NCBI RefSeq assembly: GCF_016905005.1
Contig: NZ_JADIKC010000003.1
Span: 558,001 to 622,000, forward strand
DNA from: Dyella kyungheensis
GTDB lineage: Bacteria; Pseudomonadota; Gammaproteobacteria; Xanthomonadales; Rhodanobacteraceae
DNA: 64,000 bases
Direction: 5' to 3'
The notes beneath the pieces are model-generated. The model did not search any database and was not told the DNA's origin. It saw only the letters and a list, made by a program, of their open reading frames with translations. The translations under genes and the position numbers were made by a program. The number at the start of each line of letters is the position of its first letter. The stretch's first letter is position 1. This document shows positions 17,512-26,662 of this stretch, piece by piece.

Positions 17512-20500
17512 GCGCTTGCGTCCGATCGGTTCCACGGCAGGCTCTCCGACCAGCGCGCAAGCCGTGCGCGCAGTCGGTCGAGATAGAGATAGATCACCGG
17601 CGTGGTGTAGAGAGTGAAAACCTGGCTAAGGATCAGGCCGCCCATCACCGTGATGCCCAGCGGCTGCCGCAGCGAGGCGCCCTGGCCAATGCCGATGGCC
17701 AGCGGCACCGCGCCGAGTACGGCGGCGGCGGTGGTCATCATGATCGGGCGCAAGCGCACGACCGCGGCGTCATGGATGGCCTTGTGCGCTTCCATGCCTT
17801 CGTCGCGCTGCAGATGGATGGCCACGTCGATCATCATGATGGCGTTCTTCTTCACGATGCCGATCAGCAGGATGATGCCGATCATCGCGATCACCGAGAA
17901 CGGCGTGCCGAAGATCAGCAACGCCAGGGTCGCGCCGATGCCGGCGGAGGGCAGGGTGGAGAGGATGGTGACCGGATGCACCGTGTTCTCGTAGAGGATG
18001 CCGAGCACGATGTAGACGGCGGCGAGTGCCGCGAGGATCAGCAGCGGCATGGTGGACATCGACTGCGCATACACCTGCGCGGCACCCGCCGTGGCGCCAT
18101 GGATGGATGCCGGCATGCCCAGCTCCTGCGCCGCTTCGCTGATCGCGGCCAAGCCGTCGCTGAGCGAGCCGCCCGGCGGCAGGTTGAACGAAATGGTGCC
18201 GGCCACCAGACCGCCCTGGTGGTTCACCTGCGTGGCGGTGTGGTTGCTCACGTATGAGGCCAGCGCCGGGAACGGCACCATCGTTTCCGCGGCCGTGCTG
18301 TCCGCGCTGCCGCTGGAGCTGCCGCCCTTGGCGTTGGCAATGGCGTTGGTGAGCTGGTTGGCCTCGGCATCGCTGTTGCGCGAGTTGGTGTTGGAACTGG
18401 CGCTGTTGGTTGCGTTGGTGGACGTCACGCCCGACACCACGGACTTGGACATCTGCGTCTGCTGCGTCCCCGAGGCATTGCCGGCCGCGGTGCTGAAGCG
18501 GATGCGATCGATCATCTGCGGGTATTGCCAATACTTCGGCGCCACTTCCATCACCACGAAATACTGGTTCAGCTGGTTGTAGATGGTGGATACGGTGCGC
18601 TGGCCGAAGGCGTCGTAGAGCACGCTGTCGATCTGGTTGGGCGCAAAGCCGTAGCGTGCGGCGGCCGTGCGATTGATGTTCACGTACAGCTGCAGGCCGT
18701 TCTGCTGCAGGTCGGAGTTCACGTCGGTGATGCGGTCGCGGTACTTGCCCAGGGCAGCCACCAGCCGCGGCACCCAGGTGAACAGCGCTTCCGGATCGTC
18801 GCTGGTCAGCGTGTACTGATACTCCGCCGCCGATTGGCGGCCACCGATGTGCAGGTCCTGCGCCGCCTGCAGGAACAGCTTGGCGCCCGACACGGCGTTG
18901 AGCTTGGGCCGCAGGCGATCCACCACCTGGGCGGCGGAGATCTTGCGCTCGGCCAGCGGTTTCAGTTCGATGAATACGTTGGCGCTGTTGAGCGCGCGAC
19001 CGCCGGTAAAGCCGGCCACCGAGGCCACGGCGGGGTCTTTCTGCACGATGTTCTGCAGCTGCGCGAGCTTCTTCTCCATCGCCTGGAAGGAGATGCTCTG
19101 GTCGGCGATGATCTGTCCCATCAGGATGCCGTTGTCCTGTTCCGGGAAGAACGTCGAGGGGACCAGGCGAATCAGCACCACGTTGAGCACGATCAGCCCG
19201 ACCAGGGTCAGGATCACCGCGAACGCATGATCGAGCACGACGGTAAGCGAACGCGAATACGCCTGCTTGAAACGCTCGAACTGCCGCTCGTACCACACCG
19301 CCCAGCGTGCCTTGGAGTGCAGCGTCTTGCGCGAGATGACATAGGCCGCCATGGTCGGCGTGACGGTGAGCGAGATCACCAGCGACAGCAGGATGGCGAT
19401 GGAAAGCGTCACCGCGAACTCGTGGAACAGCAGGCCGACGATGCCCGGCATCAGCAGGATCGGCAGGAACACGGCGATCAGCGAGAGGCTCATCGAGATC
19501 ACCGTGAAACTGACTTCCGCGCTGCCCTGCATGGCGGCCTCGCGCACGTCCATGCCCGCTTCCACATGGCGAACGATGTTTTCCAGCACCACCACCGCAT
19601 CGTCCACCACGAAGCCGGTGCCAATGGTCAGCGCCATCAACGACAGGTTGTCGATGCTGTAGCCGAGCAGGTACATCGGGCCGAACGTGCCGACGATGGA
19701 CAGCGGCAGCGCCACTGCCGGCACGAGAACGGCGCGTGGCGACTGCAGGAACACGAAGACCACGCCGATCACCAGCAGCACGGCGATGAACAGCGTTCGC
19801 TCGGTGTCGCCCACGGCCGCGTTGACCGATTGCGAGCGATCCACGGCGACGCCCACATGCACGTTGTGCGGCAGCGTGGCCTCGATCGACGGCAGCGCCT
19901 TGCGGATCTGCGCCACCGTCTTGACGATGTTGCTACCCGGCAGCGGATAGACGATCACCAGCACCGCATCATGGCCGTTGTACAGGCCGGCGTTGCGCAG
20001 GTTTTCCGCCGAGTCGAGCACTTGCGCCACGTCCCGCAGCTGCACGGCCGAACCGTTGCGATAGGCGACGACCAGGTCGCGATACGGGGCGGCCTTGTTG
20101 ATCTGGTCGTTGGATTCCACCTCGTAGCGCTGGCCGTTCTCGTCGATATGGCCTTTCACGCTATCGGCATTGGCCGCGCTGATGGCAGCGCGCACGTCTT
20201 CCAGGCCGATGCCGTAGCTGTTGAGCTGGTCCGGCTGCAGTTCCACGCGCACCGACGGCAGCGCGCTGCCACCCAGCGTGATCTGGCCCACGCCATCCAC
20301 TTGCGAGAGCTGCTGCTGGATCACCGAGTCGGCCGAGTCATACAGCTGGGCGCGCGTCAGCGTATCGGAGGTGAGGGCGAGCACCATGATCGGCGAATCA
20401 GCCGGATTGAATTCGCGATAGGTCGGGTTGTTGCGCAGCGTGGTCGGCAGATCGGCGCGCGCCGCCTGGATCGCGGCCTGCACATCGCGCGCGGCGCCGT

Positions 20501-20804
20501 TGATGTCGCGGTTGAGGCCGAACTGGATCACGATGCGCGCGGAGCCCACCGTGCTTTCCGAAGTCAGCTCGGTGACGTCGGCGATGGAACCCAGGCGGCG
20601 TTCCAGCGGTTCGGCCACGGTCGAGGCCATGATGCTCGGGCTGGCGCCCGCCATGCTGGCCTGCACCACCACCACCGGGAAAGTGATGTTCGGCAACGGC
20701 GCGACCGGCAGGTGGAAATAGGCCAGCACGCCCGACAGCAGGATGGCGACGGCCAGCAGCGTGGTCGCCACCGGCCGTCGGATGAAAGCGCCCGGGATGT
20801 TCAC
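17508..20804 (-). CDS. RND efflux permease, MdtC-like
   Basis: A 1098-residue permease of the MdtBC group, where two different permeases form a mixed trimer. It begins MNIPGAFIRRPVATTLLAVA. TM4 carries GTGFVVDDAVVVLENIVRHV with the proton-relay aspartates, and the C-terminal half has GIVKKNAIMMIDVAIHLQ. It is some 70 residues longer than E. coli MdtC because of a low-complexity insertion at about residues 773-838 (18289-18488), almost entirely Ser, Thr, Asn, Ala and Gly, placed just before MVPFPALASYV. It overlaps the partner permease by 4 bp and the channel gene by 4 bp, so translation is coupled. Exported compounds in relatives include bile salts and novobiocin; here unknown. Confidence 0.95.
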   Translation of the reverse strand: MNIPGAFIRRPVATTLLAVAILLSGVLAYFHLPVAPLPNITFPVVVVQASMAGASPSIMASTVAEPLERRLGSIADVTELTSESTVGSARIVIQFGLNRDINGAARDVQAAIQAARADLPTTLRNNPTYREFNPADSPIMVLALTSDTLTRAQLYDSADSVIQQQLSQVDGVGQITLGGSALPSVRVELQPDQLNSYGIGLEDVRAAISAANADSVKGHIDENGQRYEVESNDQINKAAPYRDLVVAYRNGSAVQLRDVAQVLDSAENLRNAGLYNGHDAVLVIVYPLPGSNIVKTVAQIRKALPSIEATLPHNVHVGVAVDRSQSVNAAVGDTERTLFIAVLLVIGVVFVFLQSPRAVLVPAVALPLSIVGTFGPMYLLGYSIDNLSLMALTIGTGFVVDDAVVVLENIVRHVEAGMDVREAAMQGSAEVSFTVISMSLSLIAVFLPILLMPGIVGLLFHEFAVTLSIAILLSLVISLTVTPTMAAYVISRKTLHSKARWAVWYERQFERFKQAYSRSLTVVLDHAFAVILTLVGLIVLNVVLIRLVPSTFFPEQDNGILMGQIIADQSISFQAMEKKLAQLQNIVQKDPAVASVAGFTGGRALNSANVFIELKPLAERKISAAQVVDRLRPKLNAVSGAKLFLQAAQDLHIGGRQSAAEYQYTLTSDDPEALFTWVPRLVAALGKYRDRITDVNSDLQQNGLQLYVNINRTAAARYGFAPNQIDSVLYDAFGQRTVSTIYNQLNQYFVVMEVAPKYWQYPQMIDRIRFSTAAGNASGTQQTQMSKSVVSGVTSTNATNSASSNTNSRNSDAEANQLTNAIANAKGGSSSGSADSTAAETMVPFPALASYVSNHTATQVNHQGGLVAGTISFNLPPGGSLSDGLAAISEAAQELGMPASIHGATAGAAQVYAQSMSTMPLLILAALAAVYIVLGILYENTVHPVTILSTLPSAGIGATLALLIFGTPFSVIAMIGIILLIGIVKKNAIMMIDVAIHLQRDEGMEAHKAIHDAAVVRLRPIMMTTAAAVLGAVPLAIGIGQGASLRQPLGITVMGGLILSQVFTLYTTPVIYLYLDRLRARLARWSESLPWNRSDASA

Positions 20805-23800
20805 GCGCTTTCCCCGGCCGCCTCTTCAGGCTGCCGCTTGCGACCGAAGCGCTGGGCGAGGCGATCGAAATACAGATAGATCACCGGCGTGGTGAACAGC
20901 GTGAGCAACTGGCTCAGCAGCAGGCCGCCAATGATCGCCAGGCCCAGCGGACGGCGCAGCTCCGAACCTGTGCCCGTACCCAGCAGCATCGGCATCGCGC
21001 CCAGCATCGCCGCCAGCGTGGTCATCAGGATCGGGCGGAAGCGCAGCAGCGAGGCTTCGAAGATCGCCTCTTCCGGCGGCTTGCCGTGTTCGCGTTCGGC
21101 TTCGAGGGCGAAGTCCACGATCATGATCGCGTTCTTCTTCACGATGCCGATCAGCAACACGATGCCGATGATGCCGATCACGTCCAGGTCGCTGCCGGCG
21201 ATCATCAGCGCCACCAGCGCGCCAATACCGGCCGAGGGCAGGGTGGAGAGGATCGTCACCGGATGGATGAAGCTCTCGTACAACACGCCCAGCACGATGT
21301 AGACGGCGATCAACGCGGCGATCAGCAGGTAGACCTCGCTGGAGAGCGAATCCTGGAACGCCTGCGCCGCGCCCTGGAAGGTGGACGTGATGGAGGAGGG
21401 CAGATGCACCGCCGCTTCCGCATCGTTCACTTCCTTTACCGCCTTGCTGAGCGAGGCATCCTTGGCCAGGTTGAACGACACGGTGACGGCCGGGAACTGC
21501 GCCAGATGGCTGATCACCAAGGGCGACTTGGTGATCTTGATGGTGGCGATGCCCTTGAGCGGCACCTGGCCGCTGCTGGCGGTCTGGCTCGGCAGGTAGA
21601 GATCGCCCAGCGACTCGACCGTGGGAATGCTTTCCGGCTTGGCCACCAGGATCACGCGATACTGGCTGGCCTGCTCGAAGATGGTGGAGACGATGCGCTG
21701 GCCTAGCGCGTCGTACAGCGCGTTGTCGATGGTGGCGGAGGTGATGCCGTAACGCGCCGCGAGCTGGCGGTTCACTTCCACGTTGATCGCCAGGCCGTCG
21801 TTGTTGAGGTCGCTGGTGACATCGGTGATCGACTTGATGCCCTTCAGGCGGGTGATCAACTCAGGCACGTATTGCTGGAACGCCTGCTGGTTGGGCCCGC
21901 GCAGCACGAACTGGTACTGGTTCGGCGAAATGGTGGTGTCCAGCGTCAAATCCTGCTCGGGCTGCATGTACAGCTTGATGCCCGGGATGCTGGTCACTTC
22001 ATGCTGGATGCGTCGCGCGACTTCCTCGGCGCTGGACGAGCGGTCGTCGCGTGGCTTGAGGTTGATCAGGAAGCGGCCGTTGTTCAACGTGGTGTTGGTG
22101 CCGTCGATGCCCACGTAGGAAGTGAGGCTGGCGACGTCCTGGTCCTTGAGGATGGCATCGGCCAGTTGCTTCTGGCGATCCACCATGACCCCGTTCGAGA
22201 CCGAGTTGTCGGAGACGCTGATGCCCTGCAGCACACCCACGTCCTGCACCGGGAACAGGCCCTTGGGAATAATGATGTACAGCACCACGGTGAGCGCCAG
22301 CGTGGCCAGGAAGGTCAGCAGCGTCGCGGTCTGGTGCGCCATCACGAAATGCAGGCCGCGCTTGTACGCCGCCAGCGTCTTGTCGAACAGACCTTCGCTG
22401 ATGCGTTCGAAGCGGCTGGGGTGACGATCCGCCTGCGCCTTGAGGATGCGCGCGCACAGCATCGGCACCAGCGTCAGCGAGACCACCGCGGACAGCACGA
22501 TGGTCACGGCCAACGTGACCGCGAACTCGCTGAACAGGCGGCCGATCACGCCACCCATGAACAGCAGCGGGATCAGCACGGCGATCAGCGATACGGTCAG
22601 CGAGAGAATGGTGAAGCCGATCTGCCCGGAGCCTTCGAGCGCGGCCTCCAGCGGCGTCTTGCCTTCCTCCAGGTAGCGCACGATGTTCTCGATCATCACG
22701 ATCGAGTCGTCCACCACGAAGCCGGTGGCGATGATCAGCGCCATCAGCGACAGGTTGTCGATGGAATAGTTGAGCTCGTACATCAGCGCCAGCGTGCCGA
22801 TCAGCGAGACCGGCACGGAGATGCTGGGAATCAGGGTGGCCGGCAGGTTGCGCAGGAACACGAAGATCACCAGCACCACCAGGATCACCGCCAGGATCAG
22901 CTCGAACGCGGCATCGTTCACCGACGAGCGGATCACGCCGGTGCTGTCCGTCACCACGTCCACCTTCATGCCTGCCGGCAACGTGGATTCCAGCTGCGGC
23001 AGCTCCTTCATGATCTGGTTGACGGTGGCGATGACGTTGGCGCCCGGCTGGCGCTGCACGTTCAGCACGATCGACTGGGTCTTGTTGAACCAGGCGCCTT
23101 GCTCGGTGTTCTGCGCGGCCTGGGTGACGCGGGCCACGTCGCGCAGGTAGACCGGTGCGCCGTTCTGGTACGAGATGATGGTGTCGAGATAGTCCTGTGG
23201 GTTCTGGATCTGGTCGTTGCCGTTGATCGTGTAGTCGAGATCGGGGCCGTCGAAGTTGCCCTTGGGTTGGCTCACGTTGACGTTGGCGATCAGCGAACGC
23301 AGGTCGTCGATGTTGAGCCCGTAACCGGCGAGCTTCTTCGGATCGGCTTCAACGCGGATGGCCGGCACGTTGCCACCGGCCGGCGTCACCAGGCCCACGC
23401 CCGGCACCTGCGAAATCTTGGCGCCGAGGCGGTTGTTCGCCACGTCCTGCAACTGCGGCAGCGACATCGAGTTGGAGCTGACCGCCAATGTGAGGATCGG
23501 GCGATCGGCCGGATTCACCTTGGCGTAGGTCGGCGGCGCGGGCAGGCCGGTGGGCAGCAGGCTGTTGGCTGCATTGATCGCCTCCTGCACGTTCTGCTCG
23601 GCCACGTCGAGGTTGAGCGACAGGTCGAATTGCAGCGTGATGATCGATGCGCCCGCCGAGCTGTTCGACGTCATCTGCTGCAGGCCGGGAATCTCACCCA
23701 GCTGCACTTCCAGCGGCGCCGTCACCGTGGTGGCCATCACCGAGGGACTGGCGCCGGGATAGAACGTCTGCACCTGGATCGTCGGGTAGTCGACGTTGGG

Positions 23801-23911
23801 CAAGGACGACACCGGCAGGAACTTCATCGCCACGAGGCCCACCATCACGAGGGCGATCATCAGCAGCGAGGTTGCTACCGGCCTGAGTACGAACAGGCGG
23901 GAAATATTCAT
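20801..23911 (-). CDS. RND efflux permease, MdtB-like
   Basis: A 1036-residue permease, normal for the MdtB group. It begins MNISRLFVLRPVATSLLMIA and has TM4 GFVVDDSIVMIENIVRYLEE and the second-half motif GIVKKNAIMIVDFALEAERE. It has no long low-complexity insertion at the site where the neighbouring permease does; only a short ASSGQ turn is present. Together with the MdtC-like partner (4-bp overlap) it should form the heterotrimer, fed by the adaptor gene that ends 19 bp upstream. Confidence 0.95.
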   Translation of the reverse strand: MNISRLFVLRPVATSLLMIALVMVGLVAMKFLPVSSLPNVDYPTIQVQTFYPGASPSVMATTVTAPLEVQLGEIPGLQQMTSNSSAGASIITLQFDLSLNLDVAEQNVQEAINAANSLLPTGLPAPPTYAKVNPADRPILTLAVSSNSMSLPQLQDVANNRLGAKISQVPGVGLVTPAGGNVPAIRVEADPKKLAGYGLNIDDLRSLIANVNVSQPKGNFDGPDLDYTINGNDQIQNPQDYLDTIISYQNGAPVYLRDVARVTQAAQNTEQGAWFNKTQSIVLNVQRQPGANVIATVNQIMKELPQLESTLPAGMKVDVVTDSTGVIRSSVNDAAFELILAVILVVLVIFVFLRNLPATLIPSISVPVSLIGTLALMYELNYSIDNLSLMALIIATGFVVDDSIVMIENIVRYLEEGKTPLEAALEGSGQIGFTILSLTVSLIAVLIPLLFMGGVIGRLFSEFAVTLAVTIVLSAVVSLTLVPMLCARILKAQADRHPSRFERISEGLFDKTLAAYKRGLHFVMAHQTATLLTFLATLALTVVLYIIIPKGLFPVQDVGVLQGISVSDNSVSNGVMVDRQKQLADAILKDQDVASLTSYVGIDGTNTTLNNGRFLINLKPRDDRSSSAEEVARRIQHEVTSIPGIKLYMQPEQDLTLDTTISPNQYQFVLRGPNQQAFQQYVPELITRLKGIKSITDVTSDLNNDGLAINVEVNRQLAARYGITSATIDNALYDALGQRIVSTIFEQASQYRVILVAKPESIPTVESLGDLYLPSQTASSGQVPLKGIATIKITKSPLVISHLAQFPAVTVSFNLAKDASLSKAVKEVNDAEAAVHLPSSITSTFQGAAQAFQDSLSSEVYLLIAALIAVYIVLGVLYESFIHPVTILSTLPSAGIGALVALMIAGSDLDVIGIIGIVLLIGIVKKNAIMIVDFALEAEREHGKPPEEAIFEASLLRFRPILMTTLAAMLGAMPMLLGTGTGSELRRPLGLAIIGGLLLSQLLTLFTTPVIYLYFDRLAQRFGRKRQPEEAAGESA

Positions 23912-23930
23912 CGGATCACGCGCCTGCGAT

Positions 23931-25157
23931 TCACGAAGACGTGCTGGCGGCGTGCGCGTGCTTGCCGTGCGGCGCTGCCGGTGCGGCCGCGCTGCTCGCG
24001 CCGGCCGGGCGCGGTTGCGAGATGCGGATCTTGGCGCCGTCGCTGAGGCGGTCCATGCCGTCCGTCACCACCTGCTGGCCGGCGGAAAGTCCGGCGAGGA
24101 TGGCGGTGACCTTGCCGTCGCTGGGGCCGGGCGTCACCTTGTGCACGGACACCGTCTGGTCGGCATTGACGAGGTACACGTAGTCGCCGGGCGCGCCACT
24201 CTGCACGGCCGAAGTGGGCACCAGCACGGTCTTCTGCAGCGTGTCGACCAGCATCTGCACGTTGACGAACTCGTTGGGGAACAGCGATTCGTCGTCGTTG
24301 GGGAAGGTGGCACGCAAGGTGACGGTGCCGGTGCTCGTGGCCATCTGGTTGCTCAGCGCGTACAGCGTGCCGCTGGCGATCTTCTTGCTGTTGTCGCTGC
24401 TGTAGGCGGTGACCGGAAGTTTGGCGCCGCCATTCACGCGCTGTAGCACCTTGCCCAGCGAATTCTGCGGCACGGTGAACTGCACCGTGGTCGGCTTCAT
24501 CTGCGTGATGGTGACGATGCCCGGCGAGGTGGACTGCGTCACGTAGTTGCCCGGATCGACCAGTCGCAGGCCCACCCGGCCGGCCACCGGCGCGGTGATG
24601 TGGCAGTAGGCGAGATCGAGGTCGTCCTGCGCGATGGCAGCCTTGTCGGCCTTCACGGCGGCGTCGCTCTGCGCCACGGTGAACTTCTGGTCGGCGTAGG
24701 TCTGCTCGGCAATCGACTTCTGTTCGTGCAACTGGGTGTAGCGGGCCAGGTCGGCGCGGGCCTGATCGAGCGTGGCCTGGTCCTTGGCCAACTGGGCCTG
24801 CGCCTGTTGCTTGTTGATCTCGTACTGGCGCTGGTCGATCTGCGCGAGGAACTGGCCTTTCTCCACGTCCTGGCCTTCCTGGTAGCCCACCGCGGTGAGA
24901 TAGCCGCTCAGTTGCGGCAATACGTTGACGGTGGCGACCGGCGTGACGGTGCCGAGCGCGGTGAGCACTTCGGGCATGTCGCCTATCGTGGCGGTCGCCG
25001 CGCTCACCGACTGCGCCGGCTGGCCGGTCTTTTCCTTCTTGCCGGTGAGCAGGTGAACCACGATCAACACCAGCAGCAGGGCGATCACCGCCGCCGCGAT
25101 CCACGCACCGCGTTTCTTACGAGGACGCCCGGATGTTTGGGCAGTGTCGGCACTCAT
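23931..25157 (-). CDS. RND periplasmic adaptor, MdtA-like
   Basis: A 408-residue membrane-fusion protein, first gene of the four-gene operon. The ATG at 25157 has GGGAG about 9 bp upstream. The N-terminus is cytoplasmic and basic (RPRKKRGAW), followed by one membrane anchor (IAAAVIALLLVLIVVHLL), unlike the lipid-anchored adaptor at 5459-6673. The MdtA-type core includes LGTVTPVATVNVLPQLSGYL, a hairpin at about 105-160, and LAYCHITAPVAGRVGLRLVD. The C-terminus is an Ala/Ser/His-rich tail. It joins the two permeases to the NodT-type channel. Confidence 0.94.
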   Translation of the reverse strand: MSADTAQTSGRPRKKRGAWIAAAVIALLLVLIVVHLLTGKKEKTGQPAQSVSAATATIGDMPEVLTALGTVTPVATVNVLPQLSGYLTAVGYQEGQDVEKGQFLAQIDQRQYEINKQQAQAQLAKDQATLDQARADLARYTQLHEQKSIAEQTYADQKFTVAQSDAAVKADKAAIAQDDLDLAYCHITAPVAGRVGLRLVDPGNYVTQSTSPGIVTITQMKPTTVQFTVPQNSLGKVLQRVNGGAKLPVTAYSSDNSKKIASGTLYALSNQMATSTGTVTLRATFPNDDESLFPNEFVNVQMLVDTLQKTVLVPTSAVQSGAPGDYVYLVNADQTVSVHKVTPGPSDGKVTAILAGLSAGQQVVTDGMDRLSDGAKIRISQPRPAGASSAAAPAAPHGKHAHAASTSS

Positions 25158-25474
25158 CCAGCATCTCCCAGCAACTCAATTGCAAAATTCACAAGGCCAG
25201 CCATGTCGTTTCGTTTGCAGCAGCGTTTCGCGACGATGCGTCGCCGCGTAAACGGGTTGACTGACTTCTAACGATCCGCTGGCCATGTGGTTGACCCGGG
25301 CACAAGCACGCGCACGGCGCGCACCCCGGGAAGCGCGCAGGGACGCTGGGTTGGCAAAACAGCGGAAAAGTGATGGCACAAGCGTCGTCACGGACAAGTG
25401 ATGCCTCACGGCATGACGTGCATCCGCGTCCGCTTGATTAAGAAATATTCATCTGGCGCGATGGCGAGCCGCGC
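25158..25474. other. 317-bp gap upstream of the MdtABC-like operon
   Basis: Holds the operon's leader and presumably its promoter on the minus strand, but no pair of -35 and -10 boxes stands out. Two CCCGGG palindromes lie near 25294 and 25326, with a GC-rich stretch between. No gene or repeat family was recognised. Confidence 0.4.
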
Positions 25475-26350
25475 TCAGACCATGCGCATGCGTTTCCACC
25501 AGTTCGTGACCTTTTCCTCGCGCACCAGCGTGAAGAGTCCCGAACCGAGAATGAGCGCGATGCCGATCAGCATCGGCCAATCCAGTTTGTCGCCGAACAG
25601 CCAGTAGCCGAAGAAGATCGCCCACAGCATCTGGCTGTATTGCGTGGGTGCGATGCGATTGGCCGGCGCGTGATGGGTGGCCAGCATCAACAGCACGCCG
25701 GCAAGACCGGCCAGCAGTCCGTAGCCGGCGAGCAGGAACCATTGATGCAGATCCGGCCACACAAAACTTGGCAGCATCAACAGGCCGCCACTCACCAACG
25801 GCCCGATCACACCGGCGCCGTACAGGCTGATGCGTTTTTCGTGCGGACCGGCCATGCGCAACGCCACCACCGACACCGCGCCGGAAAGGCCGCAGGTCAT
25901 CGCCGCGAGATGGCCCACGCCCAGCGCGCGAAAGCCAGGTCGCAACACCACCAGCACGCCGAGGAAACCCACGATCACCGCGGACCAGCGTCGCCAGCCC
26001 ACATGTTCCTTGAGGAACACCACCGACAGCAGGGTCACGAAGATCGGCAGCAGGAAGATCAGCGCGAACGCCTCGGCCATCGGCAACGCGGTGAAGGCAA
26101 TCACCGCGGAGATGTTGCAGATCGCGCCGGTGATCGCGCGTATCCACCACAGGTGCGGCTTGCGCGCGGTGAATACGTCCAGATAGCGATCGCCGGGATT
26201 ACGGATGAAGGGCAGGGCGCTGAGCATCAGCACCGCGCCGAAGAACACGGCCTCGTAGGCCGGCAAGGTGCCGTGCAGCGATTTCACGAAGGCATCGCTG
26301 ATCGCGTAGGCCGCGTAGCAGGCAAAGCCGAGGAGGACACCTTTGAACAT
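25475..26350 (-). CDS. EamA/DMT-family inner-membrane transporter
   Basis: A 291-residue protein with about ten hydrophobic segments forming two EamA repeats. The first runs from MFKGVLLGFACYAAYAISDA through RAITGAICNISAVIAFTALP and FALIFLLPIFVTLLSVVFLK; the second ends at GYWLFGDKLDWPMLIGIALI. The ATG at 26350 starts the first membrane segment directly; a longer frame reaching 26650 adds Pro/Arg-rich sequence and is rejected. DMT carriers of this type export small metabolites such as amino acids; the substrate is unknown. It is divergent from glutaryl-CoA dehydrogenase across 312 bp. Confidence 0.88.
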   Translation of the reverse strand: MFKGVLLGFACYAAYAISDAFVKSLHGTLPAYEAVFFGAVLMLSALPFIRNPGDRYLDVFTARKPHLWWIRAITGAICNISAVIAFTALPMAEAFALIFLLPIFVTLLSVVFLKEHVGWRRWSAVIVGFLGVLVVLRPGFRALGVGHLAAMTCGLSGAVSVVALRMAGPHEKRISLYGAGVIGPLVSGGLLMLPSFVWPDLHQWFLLAGYGLLAGLAGVLLMLATHHAPANRIAPTQYSQMLWAIFFGYWLFGDKLDWPMLIGIALILGSGLFTLVREEKVTNWWKRMRMV

Positions 26351-26469
26351 GGACGATCCGGCGGGGAGCGGAGTGCCCGGCCGCCGTGCCGGCACGGGCC
26401 GAACCCGGTGGACCGCGCGCTGCCTGGGCGGCGCGGCGATGGTTCCGGGGCTGGCGGAGGCGGACGACG

Positions 26470-26493
26470 CCGTCCCAGCCGGGGCTGGGACGG
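26470..26493. promoter_or_regulatory. Strong hairpin in the EamA/gcdH divergent region
   Basis: An 11-bp perfect stem CCGTCCCAGCC with GGCTGGGACGG and a 2-base GG centre, 120 bp from the EamA start and 107 bp before the gcdH promoter box. Without T runs on either side it is more likely a protein-binding palindrome or a leader structure than a terminator. Nothing else but the gcdH promoter was seen in this 312-bp gap. Confidence 0.4.
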
Positions 26494-26599
26494 AGGACAG
26501 CGCATGGTCCCACAGCCCGTCCCGCGCGCCTACCCTGAGAGTCCCTTGGCGCTCTTCGCATGGCTTGAAACAAGCGCTTAGGCCCTGCTGCACCCCGCC

Positions 26600-26628
26600 G
26601 TGACCCGCCCCCGATGCCCGGTTAGAAT
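26600..26628 (+). promoter_or_regulatory. Candidate sigma-70 promoter of gcdH
   Basis: GTGACC (4 of 6 to the -35 consensus) and TAGAAT (5 of 6 to the -10 consensus) with exactly 17 bp between. The predicted transcript starts about 28 bp before the ATG at 26663. Confidence 0.6.
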
Positions 26629-26662
26629 GGCGGTTTGCCCCCAACGTCACGGAACTTCAAGC

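Noticed and set aside
18525-24046. Long plus-strand frames (784 and 724 residues) opposite the MdtABC-like operon
   Set aside because: Low-complexity composition and complete overlap with well-recognised RND genes on the other strand.
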